From an uncultured Archangium sp. (GTDB taxonomy: Bacteria > Myxococcota > Myxococcia > Myxococcales > Myxococcaceae), in the NCBI GenBank assembly GCA_903905455.1, contig CAIVGN010000133.1, positions 1-64,000 of the forward strand: DNA of 64,000 nucleotides, given 5' to 3'. The position numbers were made by a program, and so were the translations under genes. Below, one piece after another: positions 44,196 through 54,563 of this stretch (positions are counted from its first letter, which is position 1; each line of letters opens with the position of its first letter). Under the pieces are notes generated by a model that saw only the letters and a program-made list of their open reading frames with translations, searched no databases and was not told the DNA's origin.

Positions 44196-45281
44196 TCACG
44201 GCGCGAGGACGGTGACCTGGAACGAGCCGGTCGCCGAGGGCGCGGTGCTGGCGTTGCTCGAGGGGATCAGCTTCGCGCGCACGGTGTAGGTGCCCGAGAG
44301 CTGCAGCCCTTCCTTGTCGGCCAGCGGCAGGGTGGCCGCGAAGACCTTCGACTGGCCGGCGCCCAGGGTCAGCGACGAGGTGGCGAAGCTGCAGGTGCGG
44401 GTGTCGGAGAGGCGGCGCACCACGCGGCCCGTGGACGAGACGAGCTCCACGTCGAACTGGCAGCCCGTCGCGAACTGCCACGAGGCCGAGGTGGAGCCGC
44501 TGTTCTTGAGCTGCAGTTCGACCTTCGCGTCGGCGGTCTGCGCGTTGCCCGGGCACGGCGTGGTGATGCACTGGATGGTGTTGGGCAGCGAGACGTAGCT
44601 GGCCTTGTCGAGCACCACCTTCGCGGTGAGGTCGGCGTCGGGGTCGGCCGGGAACTCGACCCCGCCCAGGGTCGCGCTCACGAGGTTGTAGCGGAGGTTG
44701 GTGCCGGTCTTGAACGACACGAGGCCGACGTTGGGCACGAAGGTGAGCTCGGTGAAGGCGGGCGCGGCGCACATGGTGGCAGGCGTCGAGACCTGCGCGA
44801 AGGCGATGGTGCGGGTGTCGGTGAAGCGGCCGGCCGGGGTGATGAAGGTGGTGCCCGTCGAAGCGCGCTTGCCCACGAGACCCTTGCACACCGTGCTGTT
44901 CGTCTTCCAGGTGGTGGTGCTGTAGCCAAAGCGCACCAGCGGCTCCCACTTCGAGTTCGCCCACTGGTTGAGCGTAGTGCCGGTGTCGGAGGTCATGCCC
45001 AGCCAGATGGGCTGCGCGTAGAGGCCGCTGACGAGGGCCATGTTCTCGCCCATCTGCTGCACGGTGATGGTGCGGCCGGCCCCGGCGGCAGAGCGGTAGG
45101 TCCACGAGTTGCCCGCGGCCATGGGCATCCACGTCAGCGAGCGGCTCGTGCTCGTCAACTCGGCGTCGTAGGTCTCGATGCCGTCGACTTCGGAGTCTTC
45201 CTGCCCGACCGTCGCCAGACCGTCAGGACCGCAGGCCCACAGCGACATCGCGACCATCGACACCAGAATTGAGCGCTTCAT
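44196..45281 (-). CDS. secreted lipoprotein with BsuPI-like C-terminal domain
   Basis: The 361-residue lipoprotein (lipobox LWAC, Cys17) has a central beta-rich region and a C-terminal Ig-like domain (about residues 225-345) with VELQLKNSGSTSASWQFATG, then FDVELVSSTGRVVRRLSD and GTYTVRAKL. This order resembles the BsuPI intracellular protease inhibitor fold. Whether it inhibits proteases is unknown. The ATG at 45281 begins the signal peptide; the longer frame upstream is not signal-like. A minus-strand TTGACT lies about 60 bases upstream. Confidence 0.75.
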   Translation of the reverse strand: MKRSILVSMVAMSLWACGPDGLATVGQEDSEVDGIETYDAELTSTSRSLTWMPMAAGNSWTYRSAAGAGRTITVQQMGENMALVSGLYAQPIWLGMTSDTGTTLNQWANSKWEPLVRFGYSTTTWKTNSTVCKGLVGKRASTGTTFITPAGRFTDTRTIAFAQVSTPATMCAAPAFTELTFVPNVGLVSFKTGTNLRYNLVSATLGGVEFPADPDADLTAKVVLDKASYVSLPNTIQCITTPCPGNAQTADAKVELQLKNSGSTSASWQFATGCQFDVELVSSTGRVVRRLSDTRTCSFATSSLTLGAGQSKVFAATLPLADKEGLQLSGTYTVRAKLIPSSNASTAPSATGSFQVTVLAP

Positions 45282-45317
45282 GTGTTCGGCCCCCGCGAGG
45301 TGAAACAGGTGGGCCTG

Positions 45318-45347
45318 CGTATGCCTATGTCGCACTACGCAAGTCAA
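45318..45347 (-). promoter_or_regulatory. weak sigma-70-like promoter candidate for the BsuPI-like lipoprotein
   Basis: TTGACT (45347-45342) is followed after 18 bases by CATACG (45323-45318), 5/6 and 3/6 matches to consensus. It is in the 109-base gap between the kinase stop and the lipoprotein ATG. Confidence 0.3.
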
Positions 45348-45374
45348 CGAGCGGACTTAGCGCACTGCGTCAGG

Positions 45375-45391
45375 AAAACCCGGCGAAGGGT
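45375..45391 (-). terminator. weak terminator candidate after the Ser/Thr kinase gene
   Basis: On the minus strand ACCC-TTCGCC-GGGT is followed by TTTCC, directly at the kinase stop codon. The stem is only 4 bp, so strength is low. Confidence 0.25.
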
Positions 45392-47037
45392 CACTTCCAG
45401 GTGAGGGTCAGCTCGACGCGTTCGGCGGCGGTCTTTTCCCACGTGGCGAAGAGGGCCTTGTCGAAGAGGGCCTGGAAGAGGCTGCGCAGGAGCCCGACGT
45501 AGAGCTGGAGCGGGAGCACCTCTTCCTTGAAGACCAGCCGGGCGCTGTGTTCGCCCGCGTCGCTCACCAGGCGGTGGCCGGGGGCGATCATCGGGTTGAG
45601 CGTGGCCAGCAACGGCTTGAAGAGCGACCGGGGGCCAGAGCCCTTGAGCGACTCCAGTGACCGGCCGAAGGGCGAGTTGAGCAGCGCGTCCATCGTGTAG
45701 AAACCCAGCTGCTCGAAGGCCTCGTCGACGCTCTGGAGCTTCGGGGCGAGCAGCTCGACGGACTTCCACAGCAGGCGCAGGAACTCGGCCGTGGGGTAGG
45801 TGAGCGAGTCGACGTAGGCGCGGGGCTCGAGGGCGGCCTTGCGCACCTTCGGCTCGGCCGCCGGGCCCACGGAGCGGAGCACCGCGGCGACGAGGGCGTT
45901 GAAGAAGAGGCCCCGCAGGTGATCGCTGTCCTGGGTGCTGGAGATGCGGGCCTCGAGCTCGCGCACGTCGAGCACGCGGGTCTGGTTGGCGCGGATCTTC
46001 TCGGGGGCCTTCACCTGCGGTGGCTCGATGGACACGGCCGACTTGTCGGTGGACATCGTGGTCTCGAGCCCGGCGAGCGGCACGGCCTCGGCCTCGTCGG
46101 GGAAGAGCTGCTTCATGAAGGCCGCGAGGTGCGCGGTGGTGGCGGGCAGGCGCTGCTTGGCCAGCCAGCCCTCGATGGCCTTCTGGAAGGCGGCGGCGTT
46201 GGGGTAGCGCTCGGGCAGCTCGCGGGTGAGCGCCTTGAGCACCACCGGGTCGAGGGACTTCGGGACGCTGCGGTCGAGCATCGAGGGCGGGGGAATCTCG
46301 GCGCCCACCACGGCCTGCAGGGTCTCGGTCTCGTTGTCGCGCTTGAAGAGCCGGTCGGTGCAGAGGATTTCCCAGAACACGGTGCCCAGCCCGAAGACGT
46401 CGCTGCGCCCGTCGAGCGGCTTGCCGTAGGCCTGCTCGGGGGACATGTACGCGTACTTGCCCTTGATGATGCCGGTGGCGGTGCGCACCAGCTTGTTGGC
46501 GGCCTTGGCCACGCCGAAGTCGATGAGCTTCACCGCGCCGTTGAACGCGATGAGGATGTTCTGGGGGCTGACGTCGCGGTGGATGAGGTCGAGCGGCTGG
46601 CCCGAGGGCGTCTTCGCCTGGTGCGCGAAGTCGAGGGCGGCGGCGGCGTCGGCGATGACGCGGCACTTGAGCGCGAGCGGCATGCCGTGGCCCCGCTCGG
46701 CGGCGTAGACGACCACGTCGCGCAGCGACAGGCCGTGCACGTATTCCATGGCGATGAAGTACTCGCCCTTGTCTTCGCCGAGGTCGTAGATCTGCGCGAT
46801 GTTCGGGTGGTTGAGGACCGCCGCGATGCGGGCCTCGTCGAAGAACATGTTCACGAACTCCTGGTCCTCCCGGAGGTGCGGGAGCAGCGTCTTGACGACG
46901 ACCAGCTTCTCGAAACCGACGGGGCCCTTCTGCCGCGCGAGCCACACCTCGCCCATGCCACCGACCGCGATCTGCTTGACCAGCTGGTACTTCCCGAGCG
47001 TCCGCGACACGGGTGACTGGATACCACGCAGCGCCAC
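45391..47037 (-). CDS. Ser/Thr protein kinase with C-terminal DUF2378 (TIGR02265) domain
   Basis: The 548-residue cytosolic protein has a complete Hanks-type kinase domain (residues 16-300): glycine loop VGGMGEV, Lys49, HRD at 153-155 in IHRDVSPQN, DFG at 173-175 and APE-like MSPEQA. The C-terminal 180 residues (from about 365) read like the TIGR02265/DUF2378 family of Myxococcus paralogues (LRGLFFNALVAAVL, then YPTAEFLRLLW, then SPFGRSLESL). No membrane helix or PASTA domain is present. GTG start, 28 bases from the divergent calpain-like protease ATG. Confidence 0.9.
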   Translation of the reverse strand: MALRGIQSPVSRTLGKYQLVKQIAVGGMGEVWLARQKGPVGFEKLVVVKTLLPHLREDQEFVNMFFDEARIAAVLNHPNIAQIYDLGEDKGEYFIAMEYVHGLSLRDVVVYAAERGHGMPLALKCRVIADAAAALDFAHQAKTPSGQPLDLIHRDVSPQNILIAFNGAVKLIDFGVAKAANKLVRTATGIIKGKYAYMSPEQAYGKPLDGRSDVFGLGTVFWEILCTDRLFKRDNETETLQAVVGAEIPPPSMLDRSVPKSLDPVVLKALTRELPERYPNAAAFQKAIEGWLAKQRLPATTAHLAAFMKQLFPDEAEAVPLAGLETTMSTDKSAVSIEPPQVKAPEKIRANQTRVLDVRELEARISSTQDSDHLRGLFFNALVAAVLRSVGPAAEPKVRKAALEPRAYVDSLTYPTAEFLRLLWKSVELLAPKLQSVDEAFEQLGFYTMDALLNSPFGRSLESLKGSGPRSLFKPLLATLNPMIAPGHRLVSDAGEHSARLVFKEEVLPLQLYVGLLRSLFQALFDKALFATWEKTAAERVELTLTWK

Positions 47038-47065
47038 GCCGCGGCTTTCCGGCTACAAGGGAGGA

Positions 47066-48043
47066 ATGTCCGTGCGACGTCCGTCTGGCCCGCCGCCCCG
47101 CCCGCCCCTGTCTTCCGCGTCACCTGTGGCGCCGCAGCCGCTGGCGAGGAAGGTCAGCTCGCCCGACGGCCTCGAGCCGCGCGCGCCGAAGCAGCTGGTG
47201 ACGCTCGACGTGCCGGTGCAGCCGCGCTCGTCCGACGACGTGTACCTCGCGGGCAGCGGGCCCGGCTGGGTCGACCCCGCGCCGGCGCAGGTCGACCGGG
47301 CACCGCCCGTGGCGCTCTACACCGGCCCGCTCTTCAAGGACGGCCCGAGCCCCGCCGACGTGCAGCAGGGCCAGCTGGGCGACTGCTACATGTGCGCGGC
47401 CATGGCCGGCCTCGCGGCGACGAACCCGAAGGCGGTGCGCGAGCTCATCAAGCCCCGGCCCGATGGCAGCGCCGACGTCACCTTCTACGAGCGCGACGTG
47501 GTCAGCGGGCAGTTTCACCCGGTGGTGATCCACGTGGACGCGGAGCTCTACGAGTCGCGCGGCGGCGAGGTGCTCTACGGCCACGCGAAGGGCGAGCGCG
47601 GCTCGATGGAGCTGTGGTTCCCCCTGGTGGAGAAGGCCTATGCCCAGTGGAAGGGCGGCTACGAGACGGTCGGCCTGGGCGGCGTGCAGAACGAGCTGTT
47701 CGAGGCGGTGCTGGGGCGGCCCGCGGGGTGGCTGGCGATCGGCGAGCAGAGCGATCGCGAGGCGGTGTGGGGCACCATCCAGGCGACGTTGCAGGCGGGG
47801 CTGCCCATCGGCGCGGCGACGCAGAGCTTCGATGACGGGCGCTACGCGAACACCGGCGTGCACGCCAACCACGGGTACTCGGTGCTGGGCACCGAACAGC
47901 AGGGGGCCGAGCGCTTCGTGGTGCTGCGCAACCCCTGGGGCGAAGGCGAGCCGCGCGGCGACGGCGTCGACGACGGCGTGTTCCGCCTCGAGCTCGAGGA
48001 CTTCGTGAAGCTGTACGGGCAGCTGCAGTTCACCCTGGTCTGA
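47066..48043 (+). CDS. calpain-family (C2) cysteine protease
   Basis: The 325-residue protein has a Pro-rich N-terminal 85 residues and a calpain-type papain fold with catalytic Cys107 in GQLGDCYMCAA, His269 in HANHGYSVLG and Asn289 in RNPWGEGE. No calcium-binding C2-like or EF-hand domain follows, as is usual for bacterial members. No signal peptide is visible, so it may act in the cytoplasm or be exported by another route. AGGGAGGA precedes the ATG. Divergent from the kinase gene with overlapping control regions. Confidence 0.88.
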   Translation: MSVRRPSGPPPRPPLSSASPVAPQPLARKVSSPDGLEPRAPKQLVTLDVPVQPRSSDDVYLAGSGPGWVDPAPAQVDRAPPVALYTGPLFKDGPSPADVQQGQLGDCYMCAAMAGLAATNPKAVRELIKPRPDGSADVTFYERDVVSGQFHPVVIHVDAELYESRGGEVLYGHAKGERGSMELWFPLVEKAYAQWKGGYETVGLGGVQNELFEAVLGRPAGWLAIGEQSDREAVWGTIQATLQAGLPIGAATQSFDDGRYANTGVHANHGYSVLGTEQQGAERFVVLRNPWGEGEPRGDGVDDGVFRLELEDFVKLYGQLQFTLV

Positions 48044-48061
48044 GCGCGAGGCACCCGGGCC

Positions 48062-48547
48062 ATGAGCGTCGTGGAGGACATCGCCGCCTTCCTCAACGAG
48101 GTCGGCGTGCCCTGTCGCAGCGCGCCGCTCCCGGAAGCGACCTTCCTGCCGGGCCTGCTGCTGGAAGCGGGCGCGCTCGTCTTCGACCCCGAGCGCCTCG
48201 CCTTCCCCGGTGACCTGCTGCACGAGGCCGGGCACATCGCCACCGCGGCGCCCTCGGCCCGCACGCAGCTCTCGGGGAACATCGTGGGCACCCCGGGCGA
48301 CGAGATGGCGGCCATCGCCTGGTCGTACGCGGCGTGCATGCACCTCGGGCTCGACGTGCGCGTGCTGTTTCACCCGGCCGGTTACAAGGGCGGCTCGGAG
48401 TCGTTGATCGCTTCGTTCGCCACGCGGCAGCCGGTCGGCGTACCCCTGCTGGCCTGGTACGGCATGACCACGGTGGCGACGGGCACCGACGGCGCGTTCC
48501 CCGCCATGCGGTGTTGGCTGCGCATGACCGAGCCTCCGGCGAGCTGA
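48062..48547 (+). CDS. HEAGH-motif zincin-like protein
   Basis: A 161-residue soluble protein with LLHEAGHIAT (His54, Glu55, His58), the HExxH signature of zinc metallopeptidases, and a downstream acidic stretch TPGDEMAAIAW that could supply the third ligand. Otherwise the sequence is not recognised. It follows the calpain-like gene by 18 bases and is probably co-transcribed, giving two candidate proteases in one unit. Proteolytic activity is not proven; the motif also occurs in non-peptidase proteins. Confidence 0.7.
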   Translation: MSVVEDIAAFLNEVGVPCRSAPLPEATFLPGLLLEAGALVFDPERLAFPGDLLHEAGHIATAAPSARTQLSGNIVGTPGDEMAAIAWSYAACMHLGLDVRVLFHPAGYKGGSESLIASFATRQPVGVPLLAWYGMTTVATGTDGAFPAMRCWLRMTEPPAS

Positions 48548-48566
48548 CTCGGCGACCAGGGTCCGT

Positions 48567-48935
48567 TCACTTCAGCGCTTCACGCAGCTCTGCCAGGGCC
48601 CGCCGTGCGTGGGTCAGGGCGAGCACGTTCTGAGTCATCTCCGGCTCGGTGTGCTCGAGCAGCGCCAGGGCCACCGAAAGCGTCGGAGGCCCTTCGAAGG
48701 GCACCTTGCGCTCCCCGCCGCCCCGCTCGCCCAGCGCCTCGAGCGCGGCCCTCGTCTCGAGCTGCGCGCGAATGCGGTGGCCGCTGGTGTCGGTCTCGGC
48801 GACGACCAGCGTCTCGTAGGCCGTCTGCAGGTAGTCGCGGGCGGAGAACGCGCCCGCCTCGCTGCGGATCACCACGGCGTTCGAGGTACAGCCAGAGAGG
48901 AACACGAAACCGAAGGCGACCAGGAGGTGACGCAT
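48567..48935 (-). CDS. small lipoprotein of unknown function
   Basis: A 122-residue lipoprotein with lipobox LSGC (Cys16) and a mature part of Ala/Leu/Glu-rich helices. No family recognised. Convergent with the zincin-like gene (20 bases) and divergent from thiL (90-base gap). Confidence 0.68.
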   Translation of the reverse strand: MRHLLVAFGFVFLSGCTSNAVVIRSEAGAFSARDYLQTAYETLVVAETDTSGHRIRAQLETRAALEALGERGGGERKVPFEGPPTLSVALALLEHTEPEMTQNVLALTHARRALAELREALK

Positions 48936-49025
48936 GTCCGTTCGTCACTTCGGCCCCTGCCCCAATTCAATGCGGGCCCGGGTGATCGCTTCAGGTGGGC
49001 TGGCGACACTTGTAGGCTTGGGCCC

Positions 49026-49931
49026 ATGAACGAGTTCGCGCTCATCGATCGCTTCGTGAAGTGCTTCGACGTGCCGCCCGCGCCGTTCGGGCCGGGTGAC
49101 GACTGCGCCGTGCTGCCGAGGCAGGGGCCGTCGTGCATCACCACCGACGCGGTGGTCGAAGGGGTGCACTTCACCCGGGCCACGTTCTCCTTCGCCGACG
49201 TGGGCCACAAGGCGCTGGCGGTGAACCTCTCGGATCTCGCGGCCATGGGCGCCCGGCCGACCTGGTTCACGGTGGCCCTGGGAATTCCCCCGGAGGTCAC
49301 GGTGCACGAGCTCGAGCGCGTCGCGAAGAGCATGTCGGCGCTGGCCCGCGTGCACGGCGCGACGCTCATCGGAGGCAACGTCACCTGGGCGCAGCAGTTG
49401 TCGATCACTGTGACCATGAGCGGGGCCCTCGAGGGAAAGCCGTTGCTCCGGTCCTCGGCGAAACCCGGGGACGCGATCTTCGTCTCCGGCCCGGTGGGTG
49501 ATGCGGCCGGTGGGCTGCGGGCCCTGGAGGAGGGGACGCGGGTCCCTGCGCTGCTCAAGGCGCAGCGTCGCCCGTCCCCGCACCTCGCCTTCGCGGCCCT
49601 CGCGCGTCGCTTCGTGCACGCGGCCATCGACGTGTCCGACGGCCTCGCGCAAGACCTGGCGCACGTGTGCGAGGCCTCGCAGGTGGGTGCCGCCCTCGAC
49701 AGCGCCTCGATCCCGCTGAGCGACGCGCTGCTCGAGTTTGCCCCCGACGACGCCCTCGAGCTCGCCCTGCGCGGCGGCGAAGACTACGTGCTGCTGGTCA
49801 CCGCGCCTCCCCGTCACCGCGCGGCGCTGCTCGCGCTCGGCGCCTTCGAGATCGGCACCATCACCGGGGCCAGGGGCCTCACCCTCGACGGCCAGTTGCT
49901 CACCGGCCGGCTGGGGTTCCAGCACCGATGA
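49026..49931 (+). CDS. thiL: thiamine-monophosphate kinase
   Basis: The 301-residue enzyme makes thiamine pyrophosphate from thiamine monophosphate and ATP. It has the PurM-like fold signatures: FGPGDDCAVL, ITTDAVVEGVHF, KALAVNLSDLAAMGARP and IDVSDGLAQDLAH, and the C-terminal GGEDYVLLVT. Length is normal (about 300-330). The ATG at 49026 starts at the conserved EFALID. It overlaps the following membrane protein gene by four bases. No other thiamine gene is nearby. Confidence 0.95.
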   Translation: MNEFALIDRFVKCFDVPPAPFGPGDDCAVLPRQGPSCITTDAVVEGVHFTRATFSFADVGHKALAVNLSDLAAMGARPTWFTVALGIPPEVTVHELERVAKSMSALARVHGATLIGGNVTWAQQLSITVTMSGALEGKPLLRSSAKPGDAIFVSGPVGDAAGGLRALEEGTRVPALLKAQRRPSPHLAFAALARRFVHAAIDVSDGLAQDLAHVCEASQVGAALDSASIPLSDALLEFAPDDALELALRGGEDYVLLVTAPPRHRAALLALGAFEIGTITGARGLTLDGQLLTGRLGFQHR

Positions 49932-50461
49932 CCCCGTTCCGCGTCGCGTCGGGCGGGCTGTGGCTCGCGCTGCTGGGGATCGCCTTCTTCACCGCGCCCC
50001 CCGCCGCGCCGGACACCGGTGCGCAGATCACCCAGATGGTGACCGGCCAGCTCGCGGGCCTCAACGTGTCGCTCTTCGCGCTCTTCAACCTGATGGGCGT
50101 CTGGCCGCTGGCCATGGCCATCGCGCTGCGCACCGATCGCCCGTGGTGGAAGTGGCCCTTCATCGCCGGGAGCTTCGCCCTCGGAGCCTTCGTGCTGCTC
50201 CCCTACTTCGTGCTGCGCCCCTGGGGAGACCCGCGCGTGGAGCCGATCTCCGTTCCCGGCCGGTTCCTCTCGAGCCGATGGCTGCTGCTGGCCGTGGCCT
50301 TCGCGGGGCTCGCCTTTGGCGCGTTGTTCCTGGGGGGCGACCTGCAGGGCTTCGCGGTGCTGTGGAAGACCCAGCAGTTCCCCTACGTGATGTCCTTCGA
50401 CTTCGTGGCCATGAGCCTCGCCGCCGGGTTGCTTGGCCTCGAGCGGCTCACGACACGGTGA
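49928..50461 (+). CDS. membrane protein of unknown function
   Basis: A 177-residue protein with about four hydrophobic helices (residues 8-26, 45-66, 76-98, 113-134, and a weak fifth). It resembles small multi-pass proteins that are common in cyanobacteria and plants, but I cannot name the family. ATGA overlap with thiL implies co-translation. Its last 14 bases overlap the convergent reductase gene. Confidence 0.68.
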   Translation: MTPFRVASGGLWLALLGIAFFTAPPAAPDTGAQITQMVTGQLAGLNVSLFALFNLMGVWPLAMAIALRTDRPWWKWPFIAGSFALGAFVLLPYFVLRPWGDPRVEPISVPGRFLSSRWLLLAVAFAGLAFGALFLGGDLQGFAVLWKTQQFPYVMSFDFVAMSLAAGLLGLERLTTR

Positions 50462-51641
50462 AGGTCATGCCCGCGGCCACGAGGCGGTCGATGAGCGTGC
50501 GGCCCATGGCGGTCGCCGGCGTGAGCACCCCGGCGCGCCTGGGCAGCTTCGCGTCGTCGAAGGCCAGGCACAGCGCCGCCTGTCCGAGGATCAACGCGGT
50601 CAACTGGTAGCCGGGGTCGCCCTGGCCGGTGATCTCCAGCGTCTTCTTCACGCCGCTCTCGCCTTCGCCCACGACGTGCACCTGGAGGAACCCGCTCTTG
50701 CGCGTCTTCTCGTCGGGGCCCTCGCCGGGCCTGGGCAGGCGTGACTCCACCAGCTTGCGCGTGGGGCCGAACACCAGGCTGCCCATGAGCAGGCCCAGGC
50801 CCCCGGTGAACAGGGCGGCGTTGAACAGGCTCTTCATGCCCATCACCTCGGCGTAGCGGAACTGGCGGCCGTAGGCGTAGTCGAGGAGCGCGTTCGAGCG
50901 GCGCACCACGCGGGTGTTGATCGCCGCCATCACGAAGGGCGCCACCCACTGGTCGACGAACTCGTCGTAGCGGAGGCCCATGAGGTCGCCCTCGCCGCCC
51001 AGCTTCGGCTCCTGTTCGCGGTTGGGGGAGAGCGCGTAGGGGTCGGACAGCAGCGTGCGCCGCGAGGGGTTCACCTTCACCTCGTCGAGCATGTTGAGCA
51101 TCGAGGCGATGGTGCCGCCGCTCACCCCGCCCTTCATCTTCACCACCACGTAGGTCGCCCGCAGCAGCGTCCCCAGCGCCTCGTGCAGCGCGAGCACGCC
51201 CAGGTCGGAGGGGATGGAGTCGAAGCCGCAGGTGTGGACGATGCGCGCGCCGCTGGCCTTCGCCGTGGCGTCGGCCCGGTCGATGCTGTCGCGGATGAAC
51301 TGCGTCTCGCCGGTCAGGTCGCAGTAGTGGGTGCCCGCCTTCGCGCAGGCCTCGACCAGCGGCAGCCCGTACTTCGCGTAGGGCCCCACCGTGGTGCACA
51401 CCGCCGTCGCCTGGGCGGCCAGCTTCGCGAGCGCGGCGGCGTCGCCAGCGTCGGCGATGAGCACCGGCCAGGCCTTCGCGGAGGCCGGCAGCTCGGCGCG
51501 CAACTGCTCGAGCTTCGGCCCATTTCGCCCGGCGAGCGCGATGCGGGCCCCGGCGGGGGCGTGCTGGGCGAGGTATTCGGCGGTCAGCCGGCCGGCGAAG
51601 CCCGTGGCGCCAAAGAGAACGAGGTCGAAAGTGCGGGTCAC
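50448..51641 (-). CDS. saccharopine dehydrogenase-like / trans-acting enoyl reductase family protein
   Basis: The 397-residue protein begins with the Rossmann motif LVLFGATGFAGRLTAEYL, has VGPYAKYGLPLVEACAKAGTHYCDLTGE, typical of this family, and a hydrophobic stretch near residues 270-300. Relatives include the mycobacterial trans-acting enoyl reductase of glycolipid synthesis. Substrate here is unknown; membrane association and lipid metabolism are plausible. Confidence 0.88.
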   Translation of the reverse strand: MTRTFDLVLFGATGFAGRLTAEYLAQHAPAGARIALAGRNGPKLEQLRAELPASAKAWPVLIADAGDAAALAKLAAQATAVCTTVGPYAKYGLPLVEACAKAGTHYCDLTGETQFIRDSIDRADATAKASGARIVHTCGFDSIPSDLGVLALHEALGTLLRATYVVVKMKGGVSGGTIASMLNMLDEVKVNPSRRTLLSDPYALSPNREQEPKLGGEGDLMGLRYDEFVDQWVAPFVMAAINTRVVRRSNALLDYAYGRQFRYAEVMGMKSLFNAALFTGGLGLLMGSLVFGPTRKLVESRLPRPGEGPDEKTRKSGFLQVHVVGEGESGVKKTLEITGQGDPGYQLTALILGQAALCLAFDDAKLPRRAGVLTPATAMGRTLIDRLVAAGMTFTVS

Positions 51642-51694
51642 GCCCTCTCACTAACCTGCTCGCCGCGCGCCGTCTTCGGGTAGACACCGCGACC

Positions 51695-53221
<1,527 letters not shown>

Positions 53222-53224
53222 TCG

Positions 53225-53752
53225 ATGGCGCGCGCAACGAAGTACCACGTGAAGAACCTGGCGACGAAAGACGCCGAGGCGACGGTGATCGAGGTCGAGG
53301 CGCTCGGTGAAGGCCGCTACGCCATCACCCTCGACGGGCACCGCTCGGAGCTCGAGTCGCTCACCCTGCCCCACGGCACGGTGTCGATGATCATCGACGG
53401 CCAGTCGCACTCGGTGGAGTTCGACGAGAAGGGCGACGAGGTCGACGTGCTGCTGAACGGGCAGTACACGCGCTTCGACGTCGCCGACGAGCGCAAGCTG
53501 CGCCTGCGCGCCGCGAGCGCGGGCTTCGTCGTCGAGGGCCGGCAGGTCGTCACCGCGCCCATGCCGGGCAAGATCGTGAAGATCTTCGTGAAGGTCGGCG
53601 ACGAGGTGACCGAGGGCCAGGCCGTGGCCGTGGTCGAGGCCATGAAGATGGAGAACGAGCTCAAGAGCCCCAAGGCCGGCAAGGTCACCGAGATCATCAC
53701 CCGCGAAGGCGCCACCGTGGAGAACGGCGCCCCGCTCCTCGTCGTCGAGTGA
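53225..53752 (+). CDS. biotin carboxyl carrier protein
   Basis: The 175-residue protein has an N-terminal beta-rich region (residues 1-95) and a C-terminal biotinyl domain with the biotin site EAMKMENEL (Lys141). The domain follows the acyl-CoA/pyruvate carboxylase and decarboxylase type rather than AccB. It accepts CO2 from the biotin carboxylase three bases upstream and passes it to a carboxyltransferase that is not in this window. Confidence 0.92.
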   Translation: MARATKYHVKNLATKDAEATVIEVEALGEGRYAITLDGHRSELESLTLPHGTVSMIIDGQSHSVEFDEKGDEVDVLLNGQYTRFDVADERKLRLRAASAGFVVEGRQVVTAPMPGKIVKIFVKVGDEVTEGQAVAVVEAMKMENELKSPKAGKVTEIITREGATVENGAPLLVVE

Positions 53753-53762
53753 ACCCACGCGC

Positions 53763-54563
53763 GTGCTGATCGCGGTCGTCCTCGCCGTCTTGTCCCAGGC
53801 CGACGGTGGCGTGCGCTCGCCCGACGGGGGCTTGCCGCCGCCGGGCCTCGCCTGCCTGCCCACCTGGTACGCGGGCACGGTGAAGTGGAAGGCCGACGCC
53901 GGCTGGGGCCTCGATCTCGAGAACGGCGTCTTCCTCTCGTGGGACACGGGTACGAAGGTCGACCCCGACGACCCGGAGTCGGACGAGGTGCCCGATCTCC
54001 ACGACATCTTCGAGCCGCCCTACGCCACCGGCCCCATCGTGGCCCTCGACGCCAGCGACGCGGGCCCCATCGAAGACCCGGGCCGCGCGCGCGTCGAGCA
54101 GCTCTTCCTGGCGACCTACGGCGCCACCCGCGACGAGGTGCAGGAACACCTCGGCCGGGTGCGCTTCTTCGGCCTGCGCTACCCCTTTCACGAGCGCGCC
54201 GCCGACGCCTTGCGCCGCGTGGTCGAGCGCCTCGAGCCCGAGGTGAAGGCCAACCCGCGGCTGCTCCCCTTCCTGCGGGACATCGGCGGCACGTGGATCT
54301 GGCGCACCATCAAGCGCAGCAAGCGGCTCTCGGGCCACGCCTTCGGCATCGCCATCGATCTCAACGTCGAGCGCAGCGACTACTGGCGGTGGACCTACCG
54401 CGGCCACCCGATGATCTGGAAGAACCGCGTGCCCCAGCTCATCGTCGATGCCTTCGAGGCCGAGGGCTTCATCTGGGGTGGCCGGTGGAAGCACTTCGAC
54501 ACCATGCACTTCGAGTATCGCCCCGAGCTGATCAGCCCGCTCTGCCGTACGAGCGGTAGATGA
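53763..54563 (+). CDS. M15-family peptidoglycan peptidase (DD- or LD-carboxypeptidase-like)
   Basis: The 266-residue exported protein has a short signal peptide and a C-terminal zinc peptidase domain with SGHAFGIAIDLN (His192, Asp199) and KHFDTMHFEYRPEL (His249), the three M15 zinc ligands. M15 enzymes cut cell-wall peptides or act as endolysins. The N-terminal half (residues 30-130) is not recognised and may bind cell wall. It starts with GTG and the 3' end overlaps the B-box-like gene by 32 bases. Confidence 0.85.
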   Translation: MLIAVVLAVLSQADGGVRSPDGGLPPPGLACLPTWYAGTVKWKADAGWGLDLENGVFLSWDTGTKVDPDDPESDEVPDLHDIFEPPYATGPIVALDASDAGPIEDPGRARVEQLFLATYGATRDEVQEHLGRVRFFGLRYPFHERAADALRRVVERLEPEVKANPRLLPFLRDIGGTWIWRTIKRSKRLSGHAFGIAIDLNVERSDYWRWTYRGHPMIWKNRVPQLIVDAFEAEGFIWGGRWKHFDTMHFEYRPELISPLCRTSGR

